NCBI RefSeq assembly: GCF_003721245.1
Contig: NZ_RIZG01000003.1
Location: 434,001 to 498,000, forward strand
Direction: 5' to 3'
DNA length: 64,000 nt
From: Marinomonas hwangdonensis
GTDB taxonomy: Bacteria > Pseudomonadota > Gammaproteobacteria > Pseudomonadales > Marinomonadaceae
Positions within the stretch are counted from its first letter, which is position 1, and each line of letters opens with the position of its first letter. Both the position numbers and the translations under genes were made by a program. The notes beneath the pieces are model-generated. The model saw only the letters and a program-made list of their open reading frames with translations, was not told the DNA's origin and made no database searches. Shown here in pieces: positions 36,248-43,671 of the stretch.

Positions 36248-36520
36248 AGCCTCCTAAGGGAGGCTCAACCAATAAGCATTTGGTAATTATGTACTGTAAC
36301 ATTGCGGAGGCCGACAATACTCTGAAGGTTTAGGGTCACTGAAGTAGAGATTAGATTTGCTTTTTAAGTAGTATAAAGTTGTCGCGGTTACTCTGAGTGA
36401 TGCCTGTTTTGGTGTTGATTGTTGAGTATTGGCAGCATAAATGCTCGCTTCGCAGGCGTGCTGCTGATTGAATAAGATGGGTCTTGCGTATTTAAAATCA
36501 GAAGGACATTCATAAATTTT
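36248..36520 (-). repeat. Degenerate repeat-like element with a terminal hairpin
   Basis: This fills most of the 369-base gap after the ATPase gene. On the minus strand one frame stays open from 36520 to 36290, reads from YARPILFNQQ to KPSEYCRPP, meets one stop at 36287, then continues LPNAYWLSLP to a second stop at 36254. It has no ATG. It resembles, from memory, a translated segment found at many places in Marinomonas-like genomes. A hairpin AGCCTCC/GGAGGCT (36248-36265) ends it. I read it as a dispersed intergenic repeat, not a gene. Confidence 0.5.
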
Positions 36521-36564
36521 CTATCTGCTTTTGCAGAGGGAGTAAAGGACCGCACTATATTTGG

Positions 36565-37254
36565 CTACCAATAATCAGGTTTAAATACCGGTTTCTTCTT
36601 GGTCGGAACTTTATCAGGTAGCTGATGTGCAGCGAGTTCTTCATTCTTAACAATTGTTCGCATCCAATTCGCTTGGTTGCGAAGTGTGCCAGGTGCTCCA
36701 CGCTTAATACCTTCTCTATGGGGGAGAATGACACCAATCGCTATATGAGGGAAGTCTTCTTTGATTGCTCGAAGAGCTGGGCCAATATCCGTATCGGCAG
36801 AAACTAATACAACCTGTTGGATTTGATCTTCTGTGTTTAGAGCTTGTTGCTTAGACAAGAGGCGATACAGGCTAACTGCTAAATTAACATCTGTTTCCTT
36901 TTCTTCTAATTTCCAGATATCAACCTTATCTTGTCGCGAAGGTCGAGTCGATTTATCAACAAACCTTGGGGCTTGTGCTGGCTCGAGAGTATGCCTTCCC
37001 ATTGTTATAGAAACGCCACAAGCTTTTAGCGCTCGGATATAAGAGTCCTGTGCTTCTTTTGACTGAGTTCCCCGACTTGCCAATTCTGGTTTCACTGGTG
37101 AACTAAAGTAGTAAATTTTTGCAGTTTTTGATTTAGGATTTTCGATTGTTGTGATGTGAGTAAGTAGTGCTGGTAGGTCGAGCCATTTATAAGGGGTGTT
37201 AGCAAGTAAGCCGTAAAAGAGGTTATATCCATCAATAAAAAAAGCTGTTCTCAT
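36565..37254 (-). CDS. NYN-domain (LabA/DUF88-like) putative ribonuclease
   Basis: A 229-residue protein from the ATG at 37254, preceded by GGATAGG. A longer frame would run through an intrinsic terminator and is rejected. The NYN (PIN-like) fold is visible: D8 in FFIDGYNLFYG, D122 in KETDVNLAVSLY, D154/D156 in LVSADTDIGPAL, the acidic cluster that binds metal in these RNases. A basic tail (KVPTKKKPVFKP) may bind RNA. It is transcribed towards the restriction genes. Role unknown; NYN proteins occur in RNA turnover and in defence islands. Confidence 0.85.
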   Translation of the reverse strand: MRTAFFIDGYNLFYGLLANTPYKWLDLPALLTHITTIENPKSKTAKIYYFSSPVKPELASRGTQSKEAQDSYIRALKACGVSITMGRHTLEPAQAPRFVDKSTRPSRQDKVDIWKLEEKETDVNLAVSLYRLLSKQQALNTEDQIQQVVLVSADTDIGPALRAIKEDFPHIAIGVILPHREGIKRGAPGTLRNQANWMRTIVKNEELAAHQLPDKVPTKKKPVFKPDYW

Positions 37255-37535
37255 TTTACCTATCCTTAGATGTGAAAAAACCGGCCAAAGCCGGTTTTTT
37301 CGCCTTAACAGCCAGCGTAACTTAATCGCTGCGTACAAGGCTGAGTTGTAAGTCTTATAGTAGTGATCATTGTGGTAACTTTGAATTTAATATAACCTAT
37401 TAATTTCATTAATCTTATAATTATAGGCTATATATCGAGTTAATCTATTGCTGCCAGAGTTATAGAGAGCATGAGGTAGGCTAAAGCAAATTATCGGTCT
37501 ATGATTGATCTATATTTAGGCCTATAGAGCTTTTT
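37255..37535. other. Intergenic region between NYN gene and antitoxin
   Basis: 281 very AT-rich bases between divergent genes. Besides the leader terminator it has two related palindromic cores, TATAGGCTATA (37422-37432) and TTAGGCCTATA (37516-37526). The second ends 9 bases before the antitoxin start and may be its operator. Confidence 0.45.
37275..37300. terminator. Terminator in the leader of the NYN gene
   Basis: AAAAAACCGGC, four-base loop, GCCGGTTTTTT. Symmetric, so active on either strand. It lies 21 bases upstream of the NYN start, which leaves no room for a promoter between them. Either transcripts from upstream must read through it (attenuation) or it stops antisense transcription. 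Confidence 0.85.
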
Positions 37536-37760
37536 ATGAATATTCAAACTGTGTCATACCTGAAAGCAAACGCGAATAATCTCTCTTTAGATGATCCTTT
37601 GCACGTCACTCAGAACGGCAAAGAGGTGTATGTTGTGCAGGCCTCGCAGGCTTACTATGAGCAGCAAGAAACCATTGCTTTGCTTAAGCTGATCAACCTT
37701 TCTGAGCGTAGTTTGAATCAAAAGGGTGAACTGTCTTTAGGTGAGGCATTTGATGTCTAA
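37536..37760 (+). CDS. Phd/YefM-like antitoxin, toxin partner lost
   Basis: A 74-residue protein. MNIQTVSYLKANANNLSLD and LHVTQNGKEVYVVQAS match the N-terminal DNA-binding fold of Phd/YefM antitoxins, and the C-terminal half would bind a RelE/ParE toxin. The toxin should start with the overlapping ATG at 37754, but that frame stops after 19 codons, and sequence from another gene follows. The antitoxin may persist as a free repressor or as protection against related toxins. Confidence 0.75.
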   Translation: MNIQTVSYLKANANNLSLDDPLHVTQNGKEVYVVQASQAYYEQQETIALLKLINLSERSLNQKGELSLGEAFDV

Positions 37761-37813
37761 GTCTTTTCAAGTTGTCGCTACGCCTGTAATCGTCGCATTG
37801 GTGAGTTTTTAAA
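37754..37813 (+). pseudogene. Truncated toxin start (ParE/RelE type)
   Basis: An ATG overlapping the antitoxin end opens a frame MSKSFQVVATPVIV that stops after 19 codons. The first eight residues fit a ParE/RelE toxin start; the rest is out-of-frame sequence of the downstream remnant. The toxin was lost by a deletion at about 37773. Confidence 0.55.
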
Positions 37814-38222
37814 AGAGCTGGATTTAACCGAGGGACGCTCTACTGGTGTGCCTAAAATATTGCGTGTGATGAATGCCAATGCCTCACCGACACCCGTTTT
37901 TGAAACCGATGAAGATCGCCGCTATTTCTTAATTCGTTTATCTATTCATGAGGGATTTGTTGAAGCTGAAAAAACGACCCCGCAAGTCACCCCCGAAGTC
38001 AGACGTCTGTTAACGATGCTACATGGTGAAATGGGTCGGTCTGAATTGATGGTCGTGTTGGGTTTAAAAGAAGAAAAACACTTTAGGGAATATTACCAAC
38101 AAGCGGCAATTCAACAGGGCTTAATTGAAATGACTGTCCCAGACAAACCCAAAAGCCGTTTGCAAAAATATCGCTTAACCGAGCTAGGTAAGCAGGTACT
38201 TTCCATGAAGAATACCAAATAG
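37773..38222 (+). pseudogene. C-terminal remnant of an AlbA_2/HATPase_c_4 type regulator
   Basis: An open frame without a proper start encodes CNRRIGEFLKELDLTEGRST, then GVPKILRVMNAN and PVFETDEDRRYFLIRLSIH, the end of the ATPase domain of the Schlafen/AlbA_2-HATPase_c_4 regulator family, followed by a winged-helix tail (MGRSELMVVLGLKEEKHFREYYQQA, spread over 85-110). The N-terminal AlbA_2 and most of the ATPase domain are missing. The cut joins the toxin start exactly in the middle of the motif. A GTG at 37848 could still start a 124-residue product containing the winged helix. Confidence 0.7.
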
Positions 38223-38244
38223 AGAATACTATTTTTTTTCTTAT

Positions 38245-39558
38245 TCACCACTTCTCCGGTAAAAACTGCACGTAATAAAGTGGCATGACGATGTGGGTTT
38301 GTTCCAGCTCCGATGAGCCTTGTGTGCCTGTGAGTTTGAAGGTTTTTTCTGGCGCGCATTTAGTTATGTAAGACTGGAGCGATTTGGCTCGGGTGCGTTT
38401 GCCGCTTTTCACTTCCACAGGGATGACGTTCCCTTCTTCATTGGTTAATAGGAATTCTATTTCGGCGCGAGCATCGTTCCATGAGTAGCTTGGATCTATG
38501 CCGATGGCAGTGAGTTCTTGTTGAACAAAGTTTTCAGCGATGTAGCCTTTGTATTCATAGCCTTGTTGTTTTATCTCTTTGTAGTTGGTGCTGAGCATGT
38601 GATTGAGTAGGCCAACATCAAATAAGAAGAGCTTAACTAGGTTGTCTTTTTTATAGGCCGCCAGAGGGGATTTAGCCTGACCCTCAATTGGGTAGTTGGC
38701 GAGAGCAAGACGACAGCGGCTTAGCCAATGAATGGCGCTTTCAAAGTCGGCATAGCGAGATTTGCGTTCGAAGACGTTTTTGAATTTAAAGCGCTTTACC
38801 GATTCATCCATCAAGGCCGATAGCTGAGACGGAATGCTGTTAAACACGGATTCGATTAATTGGGCGTCTACCTTGCCAGCGTATTTTCCAAAATCGCGTC
38901 GATAACCTTCCACTAAGTTGGCGTGGATTTGTGTGATTTTTCCAACACGTTCAAGAATGCTGATGTCTTTATTGTCAAACCAGCTTGCCACGGCCTCTGG
39001 CATACCGCCAGTAAAATAGTAGTCGGTTAGCTTATCAAAGAGTTTGCTGTGGGCTGCCGCCGTGTTTACTTGGTTTTCAAAGGCTTTTATAAGTGCTTGT
39101 TCCTGTGATGCATGCAGAAATTCAAGAAAGGTGAGAGGGCGTAAGTAATGTTGTTCCACTTTGCCAACAGGAAACGAGTTTAGTAAGCCAATATTCGAAC
39201 CGCTGGCGGCGACATAATAGGTTGGTGTTTGTTCGGCAAAGTATTTAAGCGACGTGACAGCCCGTTCGCATTCGCCAATCTCATCCAAAATAAGCAGGTC
39301 GGTTTTAGGGTTAAAGGTTTGTCCGGTGAGGAGCTCAATATTCATCAGAATATCGTCAGGGCTCAATGAACCATCAAATGCTTCTTTAAGCGTTGGGTTT
39401 TCTAAGAAGTCGAGACGTAACCTGTTTTGGAAGGTTTGACCAAACAATTCTTGTAGAAGAAAGGTTTTGCCCGTTTGCCTAGCGCCATCAATCAGCAAGG
39501 GTTTCCGAGCCTTTTGCTCTTTCCAGGCGATCAGTTTTTCAAGTAATACACGTTTCAT
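38245..39558 (-). CDS. AAA ATPase with C-terminal DUF4143 nuclease-like domain
   Basis: 437 residues from the ATG at 39558, which has AGGAG upstream. The AAA_14 domain has Walker A GARQTGKT (25-32), Walker B DLLILDEIGE and the sensor-like YYVAASGSNIGLL. A linker region leads to DUF4143 (about 260-420), with the fold's EIEFLLTNEEGNVIPVEVKS: E and K in the order of a PD-(D/E)XK nuclease. Function of the family is unclear; it is common in mobile and defence regions. The promoter holds two matching palindromes (39603-39656). Confidence 0.88.
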   Translation of the reverse strand: MKRVLLEKLIAWKEQKARKPLLIDGARQTGKTFLLQELFGQTFQNRLRLDFLENPTLKEAFDGSLSPDDILMNIELLTGQTFNPKTDLLILDEIGECERAVTSLKYFAEQTPTYYVAASGSNIGLLNSFPVGKVEQHYLRPLTFLEFLHASQEQALIKAFENQVNTAAAHSKLFDKLTDYYFTGGMPEAVASWFDNKDISILERVGKITQIHANLVEGYRRDFGKYAGKVDAQLIESVFNSIPSQLSALMDESVKRFKFKNVFERKSRYADFESAIHWLSRCRLALANYPIEGQAKSPLAAYKKDNLVKLFLFDVGLLNHMLSTNYKEIKQQGYEYKGYIAENFVQQELTAIGIDPSYSWNDARAEIEFLLTNEEGNVIPVEVKSGKRTRAKSLQSYITKCAPEKTFKLTGTQGSSELEQTHIVMPLYYVQFLPEKW

Positions 39559-39602
39559 CAGGCTTCTCCTAAGCGTCTTATTGGGCGAATAATATACCAA
39601 TA

Positions 39603-39656
39603 CACACTTTTATGCGCAAAAAAGTGTGAAAATCATCATTTTTATGCGCATAAAAA
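39603..39656 (-). promoter_or_regulatory. Two matching palindromes upstream of the DUF4143 ATPase
   Basis: CACACTTTT-N8-AAAAGTGTG (39603-39628) and TTTTTATGCGCATAAAAA (39639-39656) both contain TTTTATGCGCA followed by a run of A. Two copies with centres about 32 bases apart (three helical turns) fit a cooperative repressor site ahead of the minus-strand gene. Confidence 0.5.
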
Positions 39657-39795
39657 AGAGAGGAGAGATGTTGATAAAGACGTTGGGGGAGGCCTAATCG
39701 TCTGTTTTTTTTGATGCGTTTTTTACTAAAACGACTCAGGAAGCAGTGTGTTTTTACCATTCTCGAATCGGTCAATTTGTTTACATCAAAAGAGA

Positions 39796-39823
39796 TTGAC
39801 CTATCCTAGCTCTGGCATAGAAT
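39796..39823 (+). promoter_or_regulatory. Sigma-70-type promoter of the sodium channel gene
   Basis: TTGACC, a 16-base spacer and TAGAAT, 48 bases before the channel start. Both boxes differ from consensus by one base. Confidence 0.6.
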
Positions 39824-39871
39824 GTCGTCAATTTAACCCACTCTTGGGATAATTTAGCATTGAGGTGACAC

Positions 39872-40705
39872 ATGCCCAGTACATCGGTAGTTCCAACAAC
39901 TTCCCTTCGTCAGCGCTTAAAATCTTTTATTGAAAATACGACAGTACAGCATAGTTTGCTGGCGTTGATTTTAATCAATGCGGTTATTCTTGGGCTTGAA
40001 ACTTCCCCTAAGGTTATGACACAGGTGGGCCCGCTGTTAATGGCCTTGGATAAGGCGATCTTGGCGGTGTTTGTGATTGAGCTTAGCATTCGATTGTTCG
40101 TGCATCGTTTCGCATTCTTTAAAGATGGTTGGAATGTGTTCGACTTCATCGTTGTGGGGATCGCCTTAGTCCCTGCCAGTGGGCCGTTTGCGGTATTGCG
40201 TGCACTTCGAGTCTTGCGTGTGTTGCGCGTATTAACGTTTGTTCCGTCGATGCGAAAAATTGTCGGGGCGTTAATCAAATCTCTAAATGGCATGTTGTCC
40301 ATCGCTATGGTGTTGGGGCTGGTGTTTTATGTGGCGGCGGTGATGGTTACCAAGCTGTTTGGTGAGGCCTTTCCTGATTGGTTTGGTAGCCTAGGTGCGT
40401 CTTTGTATACCTTGTTCCAAGTGATGACTTTAGAAAGCTGGTCCATGGGCATCGCGCGGCCAGTGATGGAAGAGTTCCCCTATGCTTGGGCGTTCTTTGT
40501 GCCTTTTATCCTGATCGCCACCTTCACTATGCTGAACCTCTTCATTGCCGTCATCGTCAACGCCGTGCAGACCATACACGACGATGAATTCAAAGACGAG
40601 ATAGACGCAGAAAAGGCTACCCAGCAACAGTTACTAGAGCAAATGCAGCAGCTTCAACAGGAATTACAAGCACTGCGCCAAGACATGAAAAAACCAAGGG
40701 AATAA
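39872..40705 (+). CDS. Bacterial voltage-gated sodium channel (NaChBac/NavMs type)
   Basis: A 277-residue single-domain channel. S1-S4 voltage sensor: S4 is RALRVLRVLRVL with arginines 110, 113, 116 and 119. S5, the pore helix and S6 follow. The selectivity filter TLESWSM (186-192, E188) is the Nav type, as in NavMs and NaChBac, and selects sodium over calcium. The C-terminus (about 245-275) is a glutamine-rich coiled coil (QQLLEQMQQLQQELQ) that holds the tetramer together. In marine bacteria such channels are linked to motility, chemotaxis and pH homeostasis. It stands alone with its own promoter. Confidence 0.93.
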   Translation: MPSTSVVPTTSLRQRLKSFIENTTVQHSLLALILINAVILGLETSPKVMTQVGPLLMALDKAILAVFVIELSIRLFVHRFAFFKDGWNVFDFIVVGIALVPASGPFAVLRALRVLRVLRVLTFVPSMRKIVGALIKSLNGMLSIAMVLGLVFYVAAVMVTKLFGEAFPDWFGSLGASLYTLFQVMTLESWSMGIARPVMEEFPYAWAFFVPFILIATFTMLNLFIAVIVNAVQTIHDDEFKDEIDAEKATQQQLLEQMQQLQQELQALRQDMKKPRE

Positions 40706-40808
40706 TGACGAAGTCTGGTGGTGAGCAATGGAATATTTTGCTCTGTGGAGTGGGGTGATATGTTTTTATATATAATTTTTCTTCAATGATGCATTCAGGT
40801 GTATCAAT

Positions 40809-40970
40809 ATGAGCTATGTAACAGAGCAGATATCACAAAGCTTTCGAGAAGCTCGGGTGCGTGAGGGGTTTAGCCAGAGGGAGCTGAGCGCGCGTTTGGG
40901 TGTACCCCAAAGCCATATAATGAGAACCGACGCGTACAGAAATGCAGAGGCGTCGGTCATATTTGGTTAA
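40809..40970 (+). pseudogene. HipB-like XRE fragment
   Basis: A 53-codon frame. The first 37 residues (MSYVTEQISQSFREARVREG, then FSQRELSARLGVPQSHI) form the start of an XRE/HipB helix-turn-helix, but the recognition helix is cut and the rest (MRTDAYRNAEASVIFG) is foreign. A short inverted repeat ACCGACGC/GCGTCGGT (40926-40957) starts just at the break. A third trace of a hipBA-type locus in this region. Confidence 0.6.
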
Positions 40971-41005
40971 GACATTCTTGGACAGGTAACTTTTTACCCA
41001 AGAGC

Positions 41006-41872
41006 TTATTCGATGTTTTGTATCTGTTCTCTCATTTGTTCAATCAGAACTTTCAATTCCACAGCGCTCTGGGTGGTTTCGACGACGATGGATTTCGACG
41101 ATAGGGTGTTGGCTTCGCGGTTGAGTTCTTGCATTAAGAAGTCTAAACGGCGGCCGATGGGGCCGTTTTGTTGCAGCTGACGGCGGACTTCTTTGGTGTG
41201 AGTCGCTAGGCGATCTAGCTCCTCAGCCACGTCGGCTTTTTGTGCCAGTAGGACGATTTCCGCTTCGACACGCATTGGGTCTAGATCAACCTTCGCAGCT
41301 TCCAGTTTGTCGAGTAGGTTTTGTTTCTGCGCGGCGATTATTTCTGGCAGCTTGACTTGAACTTCTGCGACGATGGCATCGATAGCGTCTAGGCGCTGTT
41401 CGATGATGTCTTTCAGCTGTGCCCCTTCGCGTAGGCGTACTTGTATAAGTTCGTCGACAGATTGATTAAAGAGTTCGACGACGGCTTTTTTCATCATCTC
41501 AAAATCATTGCCTTCGTCACTGAGAATGCCTGGCCATTTTAAGATATCGAGTGGGTTCGCTGGGTCTAAATCTTTGAACCAAGTGCCGAGTGTGTTGATG
41601 GCGTTTGCCAAGGCTTGGGCGTTGCTTGGGTTAATGGTGAGGCTGGTGGCGGCTTTGTCTACACCTTGGAAGCGCAGTTGGCACTCCAATTTGCCACGGT
41701 TTATCTTTTTGCGCAGTGTGTCGCGAAACGTAAACTCAAGCTCACGGAAGTTGTCGGGCAAACGAAAGCTGGGTTCTAAGTAGCGTTGATTGACGGAGCG
41801 TATTTCCCAGCTGATGCTGCCCCAGTCGAATACGGCTTCTTGGCGTGAGAAGGCGGTCATGCTTGCGGTCAT
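41006..41872 (-). CDS. yicC: YicC-family endoribonuclease
   Basis: A 288-residue protein with the two family blocks: N-terminal SMTAFSRQEAVFDWGSISWE to NFRELEFTFRDTLRKKINRGK, and C-terminal GPIGRRLDFLMQELNREANTLSSK. YicC proteins are metal-dependent ring-shaped RNases; E. coli YicC promotes decay of some small RNAs. Length is normal. ATG at 41860 is an alternative start. It is divergent from rph, a common neighbour. Confidence 0.94.
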   Translation of the reverse strand: MTASMTAFSRQEAVFDWGSISWEIRSVNQRYLEPSFRLPDNFRELEFTFRDTLRKKINRGKLECQLRFQGVDKAATSLTINPSNAQALANAINTLGTWFKDLDPANPLDILKWPGILSDEGNDFEMMKKAVVELFNQSVDELIQVRLREGAQLKDIIEQRLDAIDAIVAEVQVKLPEIIAAQKQNLLDKLEAAKVDLDPMRVEAEIVLLAQKADVAEELDRLATHTKEVRRQLQQNGPIGRRLDFLMQELNREANTLSSKSIVVETTQSAVELKVLIEQMREQIQNIE

Positions 41873-42030
41873 GTTGTTACCTAATGTCTAAAATATATGG
41901 AAAGAGGATGTAAAAAAACAAAGGCGTCAGTGTAACCTATCGCTGAGAGTTTCGCAGGGAGGGGGCGCAATTTTATCTAAGATCATTATAATTGCGGCTT
42001 TATGATGGTTAATAGACAGAGAGAGCAAGT

Positions 42031-42750
42031 ATGCGTCCAAGCGGAAGAGAAGCAGATCAATTACGTCCCCTTAAAATCACTCGCCATTTTACCAAGCATG
42101 CTGAAGGTTCAGTATTGATTGAATGCGGTGATACTAAGGTTATTTGTACCGCGACAGTGGTCAGTGGCGTGCCGCGTTTCTTGAAAGGTAAGGGCCAAGG
42201 TTGGATAACAGCAGAATATGGCATGTTGCCACGCTCTACCCATAGCCGTATGGATCGTGAAGCAGCACGAGGTAAGCAAGGTGGCCGTACGGTGGAGATT
42301 CAGCGTTTGATTGGTCGTTCTTTGCGCGCGGCAGTGGATCTTAAAAAATTGGGTGAGAATACCATCACGATTGATTGTGATGTGATTCAAGCCGATGGCG
42401 GTACTCGTACTGCGTCTATCACGGGTGGTTTTGTTGCGTTGGCGGATGCAATGCGCGTCTTGGTTGAGAACAAAAAAATCAAAGCAAATCCAATTGTATC
42501 GCAAATTGCAGCGATTTCTGTAGGCGTTTACAAAGGTGTTCCTGTGTTGGATTTGGACTACCCAGAAGATTCGAACGCTGAAACGGACATGAACGTCATC
42601 ATGAACGACAAAGGTGGCTTCATTGAGATCCAAGGCACAGCGGAAGGCGAAGCCTTTAGCGATGAGCACATGATGGGCATGTTAGCGGTGGCACGTAAAG
42701 GTATCGCTGAAATCATGGAAGCACAGCGCGCGGCGTTGTTTGATAAATAG
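42031..42750 (+). CDS. rph: RNase PH
   Basis: A 239-residue phosphorolytic 3'-5' exoribonuclease that trims tRNA 3' ends. Family features are [51 protein letters not shown] (52-72), [30 protein letters not shown] and [11 protein letters not shown]. The full C-terminus is present, so it is not the truncated rph of E. coli K-12. GAGAGC upstream serves as ribosome site; terminator at 42799-42826. Confidence 0.97.
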   Translation: MRPSGREADQLRPLKITRHFTKHAEGSVLIECGDTKVICTATVVSGVPRFLKGKGQGWITAEYGMLPRSTHSRMDREAARGKQGGRTVEIQRLIGRSLRAAVDLKKLGENTITIDCDVIQADGGTRTASITGGFVALADAMRVLVENKKIKANPIVSQIAAISVGVYKGVPVLDLDYPEDSNAETDMNVIMNDKGGFIEIQGTAEGEAFSDEHMMGMLAVARKGIAEIMEAQRAALFDK

Positions 42751-42798
42751 AGCTAATACATAAGAGCGGGTAACATTCGGCTTTTACCATTGAATTCG

Positions 42799-42826
42799 AA
42801 AATCCAGCGTTAGCTGGATTTTTTTT
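42799..42826 (+). terminator. Intrinsic terminator of rph
   Basis: AAAATCCAGC, loop GTTA, GCTGGATTTT running into more T, 48 bases after the rph stop. Confidence 0.92.
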
Positions 42827-43033
42827 GCCTATTTTTTTCTCTGTGTCTTGCCTTCTGTTTACTGGGTGTGAGGTCGTTATCGTGACGGCATTGGCGCTAA
42901 ATGTCAGTTATTGTGCGCGTTTTTGCGCCTCACAAGCTGTACATTCTTTGCGATCATCAAACCACCTTGGCACGACCACGTCGCGTTGGATATCGTGAAA
43001 AGGCTTCAAACAATAACAATAAGGAGAAGCAAG

Positions 43034-43537
43034 GTGAAAAAATTGATCGGGGTTGGGGTGTTAAGCGTTTTGTTGAGTTCTGGTGTACAGGCGTTGAGCC
43101 TAGAGGGGGCTTGGACGTTACAGGACGCAGACAACACCCAGGCCAAATTAGATGCCGCTGTGGAAGACGTAGTGAAAGAAATTAACTTTTTTATTCGCGC
43201 CTTAGCACGGCCTGTATTAGAAAAAGAGACGCAAATTTGCAACACCTGGTTATTAGCAACGGATGCCACCCAGTTTTTGTGGCAATGCGATGATAATCCT
43301 CCTGGTGAGCTGGCGTTAAACGCGAACAAGACCGAAATGATGAGTGATGATGGGCGCTTGATCATGGGCAGTTTGGAGAAAACAGAGAATCGTATTTCAA
43401 CGATCTTGGCGTCTGATCGAGGCACAAGAACCAATGTGTGGCAGATCGTTAGTGAAAATGAAATGCGCTATACGACGACGCTTGAATCGGACAAGATCCC
43501 TAAACCACTGACTTGGACATTAACTTACACGCGCTAA
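43034..43537 (+). CDS. Small exported protein of unknown function
   Basis: I start it at the GTG at 43034 because AAGGAG precedes it and it begins a signal peptide (KKLIGVGVLSVLLSSGVQA). The mature part is about 147 residues with two cysteines (ETQICNTW and LWQCDDN) that could form a disulfide. EGAW and WTLTYTR at the ends suggest a small beta-barrel. I do not recognise a family. A 627-base frame open from 42911 includes this gene and is not supported upstream of the GTG. Confidence 0.7.
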   Translation: MKKLIGVGVLSVLLSSGVQALSLEGAWTLQDADNTQAKLDAAVEDVVKEINFFIRALARPVLEKETQICNTWLLATDATQFLWQCDDNPPGELALNANKTEMMSDDGRLIMGSLEKTENRISTILASDRGTRTNVWQIVSENEMRYTTTLESDKIPKPLTWTLTYTR

Positions 43538-43595
43538 ATAATGCGCCCAGCCTTCTGACATACCTATTTTTTTGCATTTTTGTGCAGGTTACAAG

Positions 43596-43630
43596 AAAGC
43601 CCCAATAGACGATTGTCTATTGGGGCTTTT
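43596..43630. terminator. Terminator between convergent genes
   Basis: AAAGCCCCAATAGAC, loop GATT, GTCTATTGGGGCTTT: a 15-bp stem followed by T's on both strands. Confidence 0.9.
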
Positions 43631-43671
43631 CACTACATGCGATTCACTCAATGCGATGTCATTAACGCAAA

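Noticed and set aside
36248-36265. Hairpin taken as terminator of the restriction genes
   Set aside because: No T tract follows on the plus strand; it fits better as the end of the repeat-like element.
37255-37338. 28-codon N-terminal extension of the NYN protein
   Set aside because: It would translate through a perfect intrinsic terminator; the conserved NYN start is the ATG at 37254.
42911-43033. 41-codon extension of the small exported protein, and another frame at 42901-43185
   Set aside because: The GTG at 43034 has AAGGAG and opens a signal peptide; nothing supports translation upstream.
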